Below the pieces are notes generated by a model, which saw only the letters and a program-made list of their open reading frames with translations, searched no databases and was not told the DNA's origin. A stretch of DNA of 64,000 bases from Bactrocera neohumeralis (Eukaryota > Arthropoda > Insecta > Diptera > Tephritidae): NCBI RefSeq assembly GCF_024586455.1, contig NC_065923.1:4219501-4283500 (forward strand). The letters run 5' to 3'. Made by a program: the position numbers and the translations under genes. Positions 23,926-35,339 of the stretch are shown in pieces (positions within the stretch are counted from its first letter, which is position 1; each line of letters starts with the position of its first letter).

Positions 23926-24850
23926 TTCGTAAGATATGTGGATGGGGAGTGGCTAAAAAAGAGGCGCAGTGAGCCTTTTCATGAATGGATTGAAGCTAAC
24001 AGGGAAGGTTGAAGGGGGAGTCTTCTTTATCAGCTTTTGTTTCACACAGCTAGACTGCTGAAGTGTCTTTCAAGTAGAAGTGGCAGTTCTTGAAGTGCGG
24101 TTACTCGAAGGGAAATAAACATCAGCTTCTCTAGCAAGACAGAGAGCTCAAAGCTACTTCCACATTAAGTTTGGCTTGGTGTCTGGCCATAGGGGAATCG
24201 TCAGAAAGGGAAATAAACATCAGCTTCTCTAGAAATTGAGAGCTAAAACCGTTTGGCTTGGTGTCTGAACGTCAGAAATTGTAAAACCGATGAACTTACA
24301 AGAAAAGGCACCCATATCCAAATTCCGTCAGGATGGGAACGAGCAGGGATTCCCAAGTCTACGTCCACCCGGGCGTTGGATATATGGGATTTGCGCGAGC
24401 TCAGCAAGCGTTGACCTGAAACCAACACTTGTGGGGTTGCGAAAGGCTTCTAGCCCAGAGTGGAACGTAATGGGTCCATGAAAGGCGTCCTAATTGTTCA
24501 CTGTCCTATTGGTATTCACGCGGTGAAAAAAAATATTTTGGAGGGCGCAACTTATCAAAATTGCAATGGGAAAGATGAGGTGGACACATCTGGATACCTT
24601 CCTCTCCACTATTCGGCTTTCACCAGACTAAGGTTGAAGCATCTTGGTTGCTATAGTTCTTCAAATTTAGCAAGTTGGATGGAATTAGTCGGATCTAGCA
24701 ATCCAAGTGGGATTATTCGTAGCTTCACGAGAAGTCAGCCAAAAAAAAATTTCGAAAGTCGGAGAAAAATATGGGCTACTGAAAATAAAGTCATTCTTTC
24801 GAAAATTTTTTTAAAGGCGTTATATTTACGAAATAAATACGAATAAAGCT
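23926..24850 (+). mobile_element. Jockey-like non-LTR retrotransposon remnant, RNase H and C-terminal region
   Basis: Successive frames on the plus strand spell a decayed RNase H domain. At about 24180 there is a VSGHRGIVRKG segment (compare VWVPGHSGI.GN). GWGVAKKEAQ lies upstream near 23950, and the ETNTCGVAKGF stretch near 24420. The last and longest open piece (24460-24846) contains VHCPIGIHAVKKNILEGATY then LHYSAFTRLRLKHLG. This is the C-terminal zinc-knuckle-like region of the family (GHCPIG.HAV...I...C..C....E....FL..CP). Stops and frameshifts are many. A partly duplicated phrase GGGAAATAAACATCAGCTTCTCTAG at 24111 and 24209 shows a local ~100 bp duplication inside the copy. The opposite-strand copy at 26268-26985 is the same family. 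Confidence 0.8.
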
Positions 24851-25150
24851 CACATAGAGAATTTAATGTTATTTTGGATTCTTTTGATCACGTATTCGAT
24901 AGTCGTAGTCCAGAAGGATTCAAAATTTTGATTTTTGACAAAACGACGACGTTAAAAAAATTTTTTTAAAATTTACACTTCAGAGAGGCTTTAAAAATTA
25001 AAATTATTACTGAAATTTCACTGTAACCATACATTGGACCTCGACTGTGGAAGCCTTACAAACATTCGCCTCTAGACAGCAACAACAATAATGATATTTT
25101 GACTCACTAGTCTTTTGTAATAGAAATATCAGCATATTAGCGCGCATATA
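24851..25150. other. AT-rich noncoding sequence, nothing recognised
   Basis: No feature recognised. Confidence 0.5.
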
Positions 25151-26265
25151 AAATATCTGTTTGTGCAATTATGTAAGCATGTTAACATACATATGAACAT
25201 GCATATAGTGCATATGTATGTACAGTATTATTTGCTCGCATGCAGCCGCTTTGCGAATTGGCGAATTTTAATGTCGCTGAGCGTTCGCGTTTTCTTTTTA
25301 TGGTCATTTGAATTTATATTTGCTGCTTTATTTGTGTGTGTGTATGTGTGCATGTGCTTATTGTCGAGTCTTTTTTACGGTCGCGATTTATGGGTGTGAG
25401 ATTTCTATGTAGGTCTATTACTATGCCTTCCCCAACACACACACACACACATACGTACATAATTTATGTGCGGCATGTAAGTGTGTGTGTAATTGTTGTA
25501 CGTTTAATTAACATGAATTATCGGGTCTATTGAAATTGTGTTCAATAGAGACTTCAAAAAATAATTGGCTTGCGGATAATTGTAAAAAATAAAATGAATT
25601 TTTACGAGCATAATATGTCAATGATAAAACAATGACACGGTATTTTCGACGTTACGACCGATGACAGGCAGTGCTTTTGGGCGCACAAAAAACTAAAACA
25701 TTTTGTTGGTTATGTATATGTGCATGCATGTTTGTATGTAGGAAAACATAAATGTGTTTTTATAAGTATCAAAAAAGGGGCTGTGAGTCATGGCACTATA
25801 AGCTAGTTGATTACAGATTTGTATTAGTTATTATAATTATAATAAAATATATGTACATTTTTGTCTTTGTTTTGTAATTTTTTAAAAACAAGCATTTAAG
25901 AGAAATGTACGTTCTCATATTTTTCAATGAACATCAACAGAGTGAAAAGAAAGAATATTGTCAAGAATAGTTATATCATAACCAACTTGACTCACGTCGA
26001 TCTCCTTCTATTAATTTTTAAAAATTCGATTGAGAAAAAATGGGCTCAAAACTTTACTTAATAGGTCTGAGTTTTTTATGGGCCTAATTAACTTACGCTG
26101 AGCCACATTCCTATCCTATCAGTAGGGATAATCAAGAAGCTTATAAAAAGTTTTTCAAAATCTTTACTGAAAACAAACCAAGGATGTATATTTTGGAAAA
26201 TTTGCCACTCTTCAACAATCACACTGAAATATAGTGTATTCATAAATTCAGAAATGATCATGAGT
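25151..26265. other. Noncoding sequence with CA/TG repeats
   Basis: AC repeat at about 25433-25451, TG-rich runs at 25335-25360 and ACATACATATG-type runs near 25190-25220. AT-rich from about 25800 on. No gene recognised. Confidence 0.45.
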
Positions 26266-26267
26266 AA

Positions 26268-26985
26268 GGTTAGGTTAGGTTAGATGGCTGATCAAAGATC
26301 ACACGTAGACTAATAATGTAGTCCTTTGTGATGCCATTGAAAAAGAACTCCCCTGTTCGGACTTACAGATTGGCTAAGCGCTTTGTAGCCAATACATAGT
26401 TACATAGACGCTTAACTTCAACACCCGCCAGTTCGGTGGGATATCCAAAGGTATGCGCCACCAAATGTCTGAGTCTTGACCTCCCAAACGCGGGACCGGG
26501 ACAGTCAAGCAGGAAGTGCTGGCTTGTTTCTACCGCATCTTCTTCCAAACAGCTTCCACAGTCGGCATCCGGTAAGATACCCATTCTTACCGCATGTAAG
26601 CCGATAGGACAGTGGCCTGCTAAGATTCCCACTAATAATGAGAGGTTAATCTTACTGAGGGCTAAGAGATCATTAGATCTCCTGCGATCTATCCTGGGCC
26701 AAAAGGCTTTTGCAACCGCGTGTCCCAGCTTTCTAGTAGTAGAACACAAGAAGATGCAGGTGCACCGATTCGTTCCCATTCTACCGATAATGATTCTAGG
26801 GTGCCTTTCCTTGCTAACTCATCAGCTTTGCAATTACTTGCAATTCCGCTGTGGCCCGGCACCCATACCAGTCTAATCACAAAAAACTCTAGCTGCTAGA
26901 GATAGCGATGTTCGACATTCTTCGACCAACCCTGAACGCATTGTGAATGAGTTCAAAGCTAGTATTGTCGCTCCACTATCATGAG
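26268..26985 (-). mobile_element. Jockey-like non-LTR retrotransposon 3' end with RNase H domain and TAACC tail
   Basis: On the minus strand the copy begins inside the RNase H domain at about 26985 and carries VWVPGHSGIASNCKADELAR with normal spacing. After a frameshift near 26750 it continues KLGHAVAKAFWPRIDRRRSN, then GILAGHCPIGLHAVRMGILP, then the DCGSCLEEDAVETSQHFLLD cysteine/histidine segment, ending at about 26363. About 95 bases of 3' UTR follow, and the copy ends in TAACCTAACCTAACC at 26268-26283. That tail is what non-LTR elements of this group carry instead of poly(A). It is better preserved than the copy at 23926-24850, with one clear frameshift, and is truncated at the 5' side as usual for target-primed insertions. 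Confidence 0.85.
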
Positions 26986-27250
26986 CAACGATTGTAGCAA
27001 AAAAAATCTACGCTGAAGTCAACACTTCCTAAGTGGTCCTCACTTTTTAGATTTTCGATTACAAATAAATAAATCTTAAATCAAGATATTGAGCTTCATA
27101 ACTGTTAACCAATGAATAGATGGTAAAGCTCACTAGAACTCCATGAACTCAAGTACAGTACACTTAGTGTCAAGAGATTCACTGTATATGCCAAAGACCA
27201 TTTATGGATATGTAAAACTATAAATTCGTACAGAGAATCGTAATAACTAG
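26986..27250. other. AT-rich noncoding sequence, nothing recognised
   Basis: No feature recognised. Confidence 0.4.
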
Positions 27251-27790
27251 GGCCATGTGTGGATGCCATTTATTTTTAAATCACATCCACAAGTATCATA
27301 CATTGAGAAAATAAGCGAAATCGAATGACAACCACACCTACTTCACATATAACTCGACTTTAAATTCCATCGGATTTCAGTATATATGTTTATTAATACC
27401 AATGAATATATCGGGACTTAAGGTATTCGATATTATGCCCAAAAGTTGCCGAAATCGGACTATTATTTTCAAGGAACCTGACACCAAATATGTGGACTTC
27501 AGTGTAAATGGATGATTATTTATCGTACATATTGGTCAATCTGTGAGGTCTGGTATTGAATTTTGCGCCAAAAATGGGTAAAATCGGGTAAATTACTTAG
27601 GCACCATATACTGGATTTAAATATTTTCGAACATCTGGTTGACTTTATAATACATACATCGGCCTATATGTAAGAAACCTTAAGGGAAATTAGAAATAAA
27701 ATACTTCTAACGGTGTATGCTCCTGCCTAAAATGGATGAAATAGCGACAATACTTCCTCTCGTCTCAATATACTACATTGCATATTACCG
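27251..27790 (+). repeat. Dispersed repeat family C (noncoding, abundant-fly-repeat style)
   Basis: Short phrases of the type 'CCGAAATCGGACTATTATTTTC', 'AATCTGTGAGGTCTGGTATTGAA' and 'AAAATCGGGTAAATTACTTAG' recur as in a very common tephritid dispersed sequence that I remember. It seems to belong to the same loose class as families A and B (long, noncoding, full of 'AAATCGG' blocks). There is no second copy of this block in the window, so the repeat status rests on memory and internal style. Confidence 0.45.
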
Positions 27791-28382
27791 GTTCTACTGT
27801 CAGTTTTGTAGAGTAGTGAATTATCTACAAAACTTTTTGAGGTTATTATATATTTATAACAATTTTTTCATTGAGCTATAAAATTTGTAAGGCAAAAAAC
27901 GTTGCCTTAAAGTAGGGTCAAGCCACGTCTAGTGGTCCATGAAAATTTCGAAAAATCTCCGATTTTTAAAACTAGCAGTTCATTAGAAAAGGGATCCAAT
28001 GCATGACCCGTGGTATAAATATAGTATTCATTCAAAATTATTTTTTTTGTTAAAGTTATTGATGGTTGAAATTTAGAGGACGATAAAATTGTAAAATTAT
28101 TTTCTCATAAACTACTTGAGATAAACCGAAGAAATTTTGGGAAGTCAAAGAAAAATGTTTGTGCTACATTATAGATATGTTTCACGATCCATTTGTTTAA
28201 AAAATAATATTTTCCATAATTTTTTGTTTAACAATTGAGAATTTTCATGTATTCCTCACGCTAAAAAACACTGAGAAGTGTCTGACACAACGCTCAAAAA
28301 TTCACCTTCAATACTCTGCAAAAAAATTTTTGTTCATTCATACCATTCCAAAGATATTTCATTGTTTATCCCCATACCCCCC
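27791..28382. other. AT-rich sequence, possibly the 3' flank of the minus gene end or a repeat
   Basis: This stretch follows (on the minus strand) the predicted stop codon at 28383. A minus acceptor-like AAAATTTTTTTGCAG at 28316 and a GC|GTGAGG donor-like site at 28260 enclose 56 bases, open in one frame (SIEGEFLSVVSDTSQCF). I give this low weight. Confidence 0.3.
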
Positions 28383-28661
28383 TTAAAACGTATGGCACAA
28401 CCATCGTTGGACAGTTCGCTTGTAAGCTCCCGTCACCTGCGACGCAAGAAACGCGAATTCTTGATACATATTCCACTGCTGCTATAGGGATTCAACTAAT
28501 CACAAAAAATAGTTTACCTTATGAGGCAGAATAGCACTATCATTTTCAATGCCTAGTGGATAGTTGGTTAACTTGATCTCCAGCCTACTGGCTTCCTTCA
28601 AATTCCATTTATAGTATATTAATTCCAGCAAAATGCTTGATACCCTTCTAGTAAATGTCTT
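28383..28661 (-). CDS. Candidate two-exon 3' end of an unknown minus-strand gene
   Basis: On the minus strand ATTATTTATTTTTTGCAG is a strong acceptor ending at 28662. The next 144 bases (28661-28518) are open in phase 0 for exactly 48 codons (including LELIYYKWNLKEASRLEI and PLGIENDSAILPHK) and end at AAG|GTAAAC. An 81-base intron, a normal fly short-intron length, would end at GTTTCTTGCGTCGCAG. A 54-base exon (28436-28383) follows in the same phase (VTGAYKRTVQRWLCHTF) and ends in TAA. The composition looks like an ordinary soluble protein. I recognise no family. It might be a host gene end or a gene carried by an unrecognised mobile element. No upstream exon was found. Confidence 0.4.
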
Positions 28662-28779
28662 CTGCAAAAAATAAATAATTTAATATTTCCTCAGAGACCC
28701 CATATTGACAACGCACTGATATCAATTCATCCATGGATCAAAGGAAATTTCTTCAATATTAAGTGTTTTTCTGGGCAAT

Positions 28780-30340
28780 AAAATAAACAAACAACAAGCA
28801 GACAACATAAAAGCCAAAGCACTCTAATGCGTCACGATTAATTTTCCAAAAAATAATTGATTTGAAAATAGAATTCAGCACAGCCTATTGATCCAAGCGA
28901 AAAAGCGCCGAGCAGCGCACTGCGGACCACCCACCCACTCGCTGAGACGCCGAGGCACACGCGTGCTCGTTTAATGATATTTGCCGAAGTTGCTCTGCAC
29001 ACTTCGCTGTTTGCTTTTATTTTTGCAATTTTCATTTAATTCTCTTTTTTGTTTTTGTTTGCATTATTCGATTCTTGCAGAGTTTTGTGCGAGCGAGCAA
29101 TTCTACGCTTTCATGTCGCATTCCATGTCAATTACGGTCCACTTATGTGTGATTGACCGGCACAAATCTCGGGAGACACCAGACAACAAGCGGCAGCAAC
29201 AGCAACAGCAACGGCAAAAAATCTGTACATAGCAATAACAGCAACAACAACAATAATAAAAGAGGTGTGCTACTAGTGGCATTGCGGCTGATGTTGCCAC
29301 TGTTGTTGGTGTTGCTGTTGTTGGAGGCACTGCTTAATAGCATTGGCTCATTGAACGGACTCAAGTGAGGCGCGTCGCAGCACCGCAGCAATTGCTTGGC
29401 TACGAACACCCAATGCCGACGGCAATGCTTGCAGCAGGACAACGGCGAAAGCAACAACAACCAACAAAATCGAGAGGGCACTTATAAAGTGCTACAATGA
29501 AAATGACTGGAACAAAGGAAAATATCAACAACAACAACGCTGCGAAGCATGACAAATCAGCAACCGGGCGGCGTTACGGGCGTCAGCAACAACAAAAAAG
29601 GCAGCCACGCTTCACTGACTGGGCAAAGGAAAAAATCAAAAGCAACAACTACAACAACACCACCGATATTGAAATACAAATACATGCAGCATTAGCGGCA
29701 GCCAGGTTGATTCCCTAGAGTCCCACAGCAAATGTAAATAAGACCGATGACAACGGCGAGCAATAAGCAACAACAACAACAGCGAAAAAATAAATAAAAT
29801 TAAAAAAGTAGTAGACGCAAGGCTCTGGGCTTTAAGAGTTAACTTTTTCAATGCAAGTGTGTGTGTGCATGTTGAGAACACAAAAGTGTGCGCAATAACA
29901 ACATTAACGGTAACGACAACAATTGCTGCTGACAGACACAATTGTTTGCAATCAAAATACAAATACAAATAAAAATACAATTACAAGCGAGTACTCGCTG
30001 ACGGCCCATAGCTGAAAGTGAAGCAATGAAAGCAACAACAAAAACACAGTTGTGTGGGTGCTGAGGTTTTTCTCGCCCGCGACCAATGGCACGCATGCGC
30101 TTGCAACAGTTTGCCTCTCAGTGTGTGGTGTGTGTGTGTGCGCGCTTTAAATGGACGCACACTTTATACCACAACCGTTGCTGATGGTTCAATCAATTCA
30201 AAGGAATTAATTTAATTAATTTTACGCTTGAAAAAAACAACAAAGTTGAAGTGCGTACACTTAAGTGTCTTTATCGCTTTTTGCAAATGTATTAATTGTG
30301 GCATGTAGGCGAAGAGTGGGAGAGTGATCAAGCGCTTTCA
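28780..30340. other. GC-balanced island, CAA/CAG-rich
   Basis: The island is dominated by AACAACAAC and CAGCAACAG runs with two GC-rich patches (28900-28960 and 29160-29480). A plus acceptor-like CATTATTCGATTCTTGCAG ends at 29080, followed by a frame open for 49 codons and ending in a glutamine run. An ATG at 29497 in good context opens 73 Asn/Gln/Lys-rich codons. A TG repeat lies at about 30123-30140. Nothing here is recognised as a known gene. Confidence 0.35.
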
Positions 30341-30954
30341 TATAAATATGTATGTATAAGTTAATCTGACAATATGCATTTACATTTCATTAAAAAACTG
30401 GTGTATTTAAAATTAAATATCTGTTGGCAGCGTGATGAGGCAGGAAATACGAACTGGTTGACGAGTAGTTCCCTCCTGCCAGTAAAACGGACAAAATGAT
30501 TATAGAGTGTGGGCCCCAAAGCTACTATATCTGATCTATGAGTAATATATTTTAACAAAATGCAATTCAACTAGAAAATAGCTGAGCAGTAAAGAGGAGA
30601 AGACAGCGTAAAACAATAATCCAGATTCGTCAGAGACCTAAACATTTAAATACAGGTTAGTTCCCACGAAAACCATTTAACTTTTACAGTATGATCCATT
30701 TACAGCCTCCCTACTTTTTTAAAGGAAAACCACAGAAACTTCAAAATGAATGTGGAATGTTTATTATCATTTGAAAGAACACTCATCTTCATTTATTTGA
30801 AATTTATTGACTCGTTCGAACATTTCGACTGATATTTGACGAAAGCATGTTTTATTCCTAGACCAGAATCGAAGGTGGATTGTTCGCTTAGACTTTAGAC
30901 TTTACTTATCCCCACGGGAAAAGTCTGACGTTATGATATCACATGATCTTGGTA
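30341..30954. other. AT-rich noncoding sequence, nothing recognised
   Basis: A 69-codon minus frame (30361-30570) has no recognised motif. No other feature. Confidence 0.45.
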
Positions 30955-31560
30955 CCCAAAACGTCAAACGTCGAGTTCAAGAGCTTCAATTTCAGGCATC
31001 AAATAGTCGGTTATATTGGCGCAATAACGATCGCCATTGACGGTTACTTTCTCACCGGCATAATTTTTGAGGAAATATGAAACGATGATTCAATCGGCCC
31101 ACAAACTACTCCAAACCGTAGTTTTTTCTGGATGAAATTGCAGCTCTCGAACCTCTTCATTTTGGTCTTGGTCACAAATGAGGCAATTTAGCTTGTTTAC
31201 TTAACCATTGACCCAAAAATGCGCATCATCGCTGAATAAAGAGCCCATAGACCCAAGCGATGTTGTTTGAGAAAATCGAGCGGGTTTAGTGCAGTGTGCA
31301 GGAACATGATATATTTTCGACGATTTCAATTTAAAATCTCGAGGTAAAATGCGCCAAGAGTTCCATACATTAGTCCGAGTTGTTGCGAACGGCATCGAAT
31401 CTACTCTCCACGGTCTTGATGGTCACTCTCAGCTACGGCTACTATATTTTCTTCACTGCGTGCTGGATGTGGTTTATTTGGTCGAATATTATCCAACAAT
31501 GAATGCTGGGTCTCAAGATGGGTAGTGATTTTGCCATTATCACCTCCACTAAATGATCAC
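30955..31560 (-). mobile_element. DDE transposase relic (IS630-Tc1-mariner type, family 1, copy a)
   Basis: The minus strand shows, in order, an N-terminal segment with the IRRRSQQLGLMYGTL helix-turn-helix-type stretch near 31390-31430, then FSDDAHFWVNG with the first catalytic Asp (31201-31240). After a TAA the copy continues VNKLNCLICD...EEVRELQFHPEKTTVW and VTVNGDRYCANITDYLMPEI near 31010. It ends at about 30955 before the second catalytic Asp. At least one in-frame stop and several frameshifts are present, so it is inactive. The family is a widespread insect DDE group with FSDEAHF / FNGERYR / WFQQDGAT signatures; the formal name is not certain. Confidence 0.75.
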
Positions 31561-32035
31561 GTCAAAAATCAAATTTTGCCTCGCCCAAACCGATCAAAAT
31601 TGTGTGTAAAAATAAATTTTTTCAAAACGGTCGCTATTTTGTGAATTTTAAAAATTTTTTCGACCATCGGTCATTGTATGTATAATATCTTCAATCGATA
31701 TTATTATTTAAGGTTTCGTACAAATAAGCCTTTAAAATTTTGAAACAAACCATACAGTAGTATCCCTTGTTATGCTCCAAAAAATCGAAAATTTAAGCAG
31801 TCATACCAAGTTGGCTCCTTCTACGCTAGACTAGTTTTTATGGGAGTAGTCTCTTCAGAGCCCATCAAAAGGAAAATAATTATTGTCTAAATTTGCAGAA
31901 TATTTATTTCGATGCCTCAGAAGATAAGTTATTATATCGCTTTTGAAGAACTGTATGCCATAAAGCCCTCGGTGTAAAATTATTTATTAAACTTACACCT
32001 TTTGCATTTGGTCTTTTTGGCAGCAGTCTTTTGAT
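31561..32035. other. AT-rich sequence between two transposase relics
   Basis: Nothing recognised. It separates two fragments of the same DDE family lying in opposite orientation. Confidence 0.45.
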
Positions 32036-32240
32036 TTATACCCATTGGCCAATATGGTACATTCAATGGGGAACGTTATAGAGACACGATGAATGACTCT
32101 TTCGTTTTTGGTTTGGAGTACTTTGACATGGAAAAGCTTTGGTTCCAACAAAACGGCACTTCATGCCATGCAACCAACGGAATAATCACTTTATTGAAGA
32201 ACATTTTTGGTGACGCGGGATCGTGGCTATTTTTTGTTTA
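32036..32240 (+). mobile_element. DDE transposase relic (family 1, copy b), second catalytic Asp replaced
   Basis: A plus-strand open segment reads TFNGERYRDTMNDSFVFG and then MEKLWFQQNGTSCHAT. It matches the region around the second catalytic Asp of family 1 (WFQQDGATCHTAR), but the Asp codon here is Asn (AAC). Both flanks are lost, so only about 200 bp remain. It is inactive on both counts. It lies 480 bp from copy a, in the opposite orientation. Confidence 0.75.
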
Positions 32241-32830
32241 GTTTATGTAAAGTTGCTTTCTACGTAGATAAGCCAGAGACTATTGACGCCTTAGATTAGA
32301 ATATTTAAGACAACTGCGGCGATCACTTGCAATGGCAAACATTTATATTTATAAAAAGCCAAATACTTGGCCCTAACATTAGATTATACCACATATCTAG
32401 AAAAAACACCTTCATATCTCTCTTCTGGTTATGCTTCCAAATGATTTTTTTATCAATGCCCAATATGATTTCAATTTGCAGGTCGATGCATCCCATCTCT
32501 TAGAAAAAAATTTGGTGTGAAGCAGAACTTTCGTCAGTCAATTTATGAGACCCCGTTATACCTGACGCAGTTGGACCTAGTACACACGAGCCCAATGTCA
32601 AATGCCACTTCTCAAAGGTGGGTGGTAATGAGAAAATGTAAGGAAATTCTTCGTAGCTAGAAAAGGTTGCCAAATTGACATGAAATGTTTTTTTATTGAA
32701 AAGAGGAGATAGCACAAAAACCCTAAAACGCTAATAATAGCAAAGAATGCTTAAAAGTACTATCGCAGAAACCGATCGAGCAACAAAACTTTTATCGGCG
32801 AACACAAATTTCGTAAAAATTAGCCCAAAA
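32241..32830. other. Noncoding sequence, nothing recognised
   Basis: No motif, repeat family or splice pair recognised. It might include further remains of the neighbouring transposon. Confidence 0.4.
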
Positions 32831-34865
32831 AGTTAAGCGAAAATGTTGTAGACACATTTTACACACCAATACATAAGCAAACTAATGTGAATCGTAAAAT
32901 GTAAGCATACATTTAGGCGTGCAAGCAGACATGTGTAAATATTTGCACGTATTATATTTCCCTCCCGAGTGTGGCGTAGCGGAACTTCCACCATTTTTTG
33001 GGATTCGAAACAATAAAAATAACAAAAATAATTTCTATGTAAAACTTTTATGCAGCGGAATGTGTATTTATTTCGTGTAATCATATAAACAGGCAAGCAA
33101 ACGTGTCACGCGTGCACAAATAAACACACACACCTACATACAAGCCGACTAATTTTAATATTATACATAGAAGGATAATGTGTAGCAAAGGCTCGCCCGC
33201 TTAACTGACGGCGGCAGCCACAAGCCGAGTCCCTTTCCTGTGCAAATGTGTGCGTGACGAGATGACACACACATACATATATATGTATATGCATTGAAAT
33301 TGTGACCCAATAAATTTAATGGCAAAAATACATTATTATGGGCGCGTTTTAAGTGACCCAAAAACAACACAGCCACAACGAACACACACTCATACAAACA
33401 GATTTTATGTAAATGTAACATATCTGTCTGAAAGCTAGCCATAAGTCACGCACAAAATGCAGAGCAACAAAAAGGATTTTATGACTGCGCTGAATGTGTG
33501 CATAACATATATACATACATATCTATGCAGATATGTATGTATATTTATAAATAGATATAAACTTTGTGCCTTTTGGGCCTAAACAAACAAGAGAGCAAAT
33601 ATTTTTAGAGGTTATGTACCGGACTCCGCCTGTGTGTATATAAGGACTTTAGTGCTTTTACTTTACTGTTTATATACCACGCTATGTCAACAAATATCTG
33701 TGCACATATACATTTGTATGTCGTTTAAAAGCTTCTCTCCGCCCTTGCCACTCTTTATTATGCGGCAGTTTAGCAGGTGTGCCTTTTAACTTATTTGGCT
33801 TTGAGTATTCGTACTTTCTAAATCTATGTATTTTCGTTCTATGCAATAAAATATGAATATACAAATATTTATATATATTGCTCTCAATGAGAGTAAATTT
33901 ATAATTGTTCGACAGATATTTTGTCATTTTTATTAAGTGGGGTTAATTATTCATTATTCAGTTACTTGACATAAATCAGAGATTATAAAAGTTCATGTTT
34001 GTTGAGTAAACAAAACAGTAATGGATAAAAAATCTCAATTTTCTGTTGCAAAACTTCTTTAAAGAGCTTTCCTTTGAAATATGGATTATCATTGACTTTA
34101 CTCTGTAACAGAAATGCGTGCAATTAAATACCTGAGAAATTAAACTAAGCTTATTTGAATTACATAAGAAGGAACTTGTGACGTAAAGAGATCCCATCCC
34201 CATAATTTTGAAGTGAATATATCAAATTATAAAAAAGTCAATAAGCTATGCATAAGTATTACAACATCACTAAAAGTTTTATCATCCAAAATATAAGCCT
34301 TGATTCTCTAGCAGACTTTCGACAGCGTTCTGATAGGTCTGTCATAGGATACATTGCATATCGACTTAAAAATGTTATTTTAAATAATATATTATCATAC
34401 GAATTTGTCCGCCCTGTTGCCTTTACAATAACCTAGCATTAAGCAGTCAATATCTATCATATAAGGGCTTGTCGTATTTTACTATATTCTCTAATTCCAT
34501 CCGACATCTAAACCATTGGAAAGCAAACCTTCCTTTGTACACAAATTTTCAACAAATTTCCTTTCCAAATACCTAGATTTTCATTCTCTTTCCTTCAAAT
34601 TTAAAAACTCTCAAAAAAGACTAGAAGAGATCTTAGTGACTACTTGCCGATCCATATGAAAGCGCGATTATGCCTTGAGTGGGACAAATAGGGTTAGGAC
34701 AGCGGTTTTCTCAATGATTTTCATCAGCTTTTTTGTAGTTAAAAAAAAACAATAAATTTATTAAAATTTTGGGAATATTATAGACATATAGTGTCTACCA
34801 ATAGGAACGTCACTTTGGTATTGTGTTCTGTGAACTGTGCCATTTCATCATGTCATGTTTCACTT
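32831..34865. other. Noncoding sequence; GC-balanced up to about 33700, AT-rich after
   Basis: CA/TG-rich patches lie at 33120-33140, 33265-33290 and 33500-33545. The predicted frames on the minus strand in 32833-33442 are cysteine/histidine/tyrosine-rich readings of CA and TA repeats. No gene, RNA or transposon recognised. Confidence 0.45.
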
Positions 34866-35290
34866 TGGTACAACACTTGAAAAATGTTAAAGATTCACGT
34901 TCTCCGAAAAATCCGGAAATCCAGAAAAGTCATCTTCTCAGATAAGGCTCGTTACTGGCCTAATTGCTTCGTCAACAAACAAAATTTAGCTCAAGTGTGG
35001 TTCAGGAAAAACAATTGCATCCCGCAAAGATGCTGCGCTTTAACGCCTCCAGATTATTTTCTTTAGGGGCATATTAACTCAAAGGCTTACGAAAATCCAC
35101 CAATCAAAGCTTGAGTAGGTCGAAGGCAATTCCAGATCACAATAGCCGAAATGTTAACCGAAGTGCTGCACCGAGTCGAAAATTTCTGTTAAGCGATGGA
35201 GATAATGAAACGAAGCAGTGGAGGCCAGAGGAGCCACGGTTATCTAACAGTTCCCTCTAAATGCAATTAATGCCTGAAAGTAATAAGTAT
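34866..35290 (+). mobile_element. DDE transposase relic (family 1, copy c) with internal deletion
   Basis: The plus strand carries KVIFSDKARYWPNCFVNKQN (first catalytic Asp region; Glu next to it changed to Lys) followed by LAQVW. It then jumps directly to ALTPPDYFL and GHINSKAYENPP, which lie after the third catalytic residue in full-length members. About 110-120 codons, including the second Asp, are therefore missing. A recognisable C-terminus (IAEMLTEVLHRVENF) follows near 35140-35180, after a frameshift. It is inactive. Confidence 0.75.
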
Positions 35291-35339
35291 GTTTCATAGC
35301 ATAAGTACAACTAGGTTTTAGATAATTTGGTCTCAAAGC

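Noticed and set aside
26268..26285. GGTTAGGTTAGGTTAG read as telomere-like repeat
   Set aside because: Flies lack TTAGG telomeres, and the run is exactly at the 3' end of a Jockey-like element, where it serves as the element tail.
28260..28315. 56-nt minus-strand segment between acceptor-like and donor-like sites
   Set aside because: Lies past a plausible stop codon of the neighbouring candidate gene. The donor is weak (GTGAGG) and the reading is too short to weigh.
29100..29370. Frame with Asn run and a long leucine/valine hydrophobic stretch resembling a signal anchor
   Set aside because: Both parts derive from CAA and TTG/GTG triplet runs. It starts at TTG rather than ATG.
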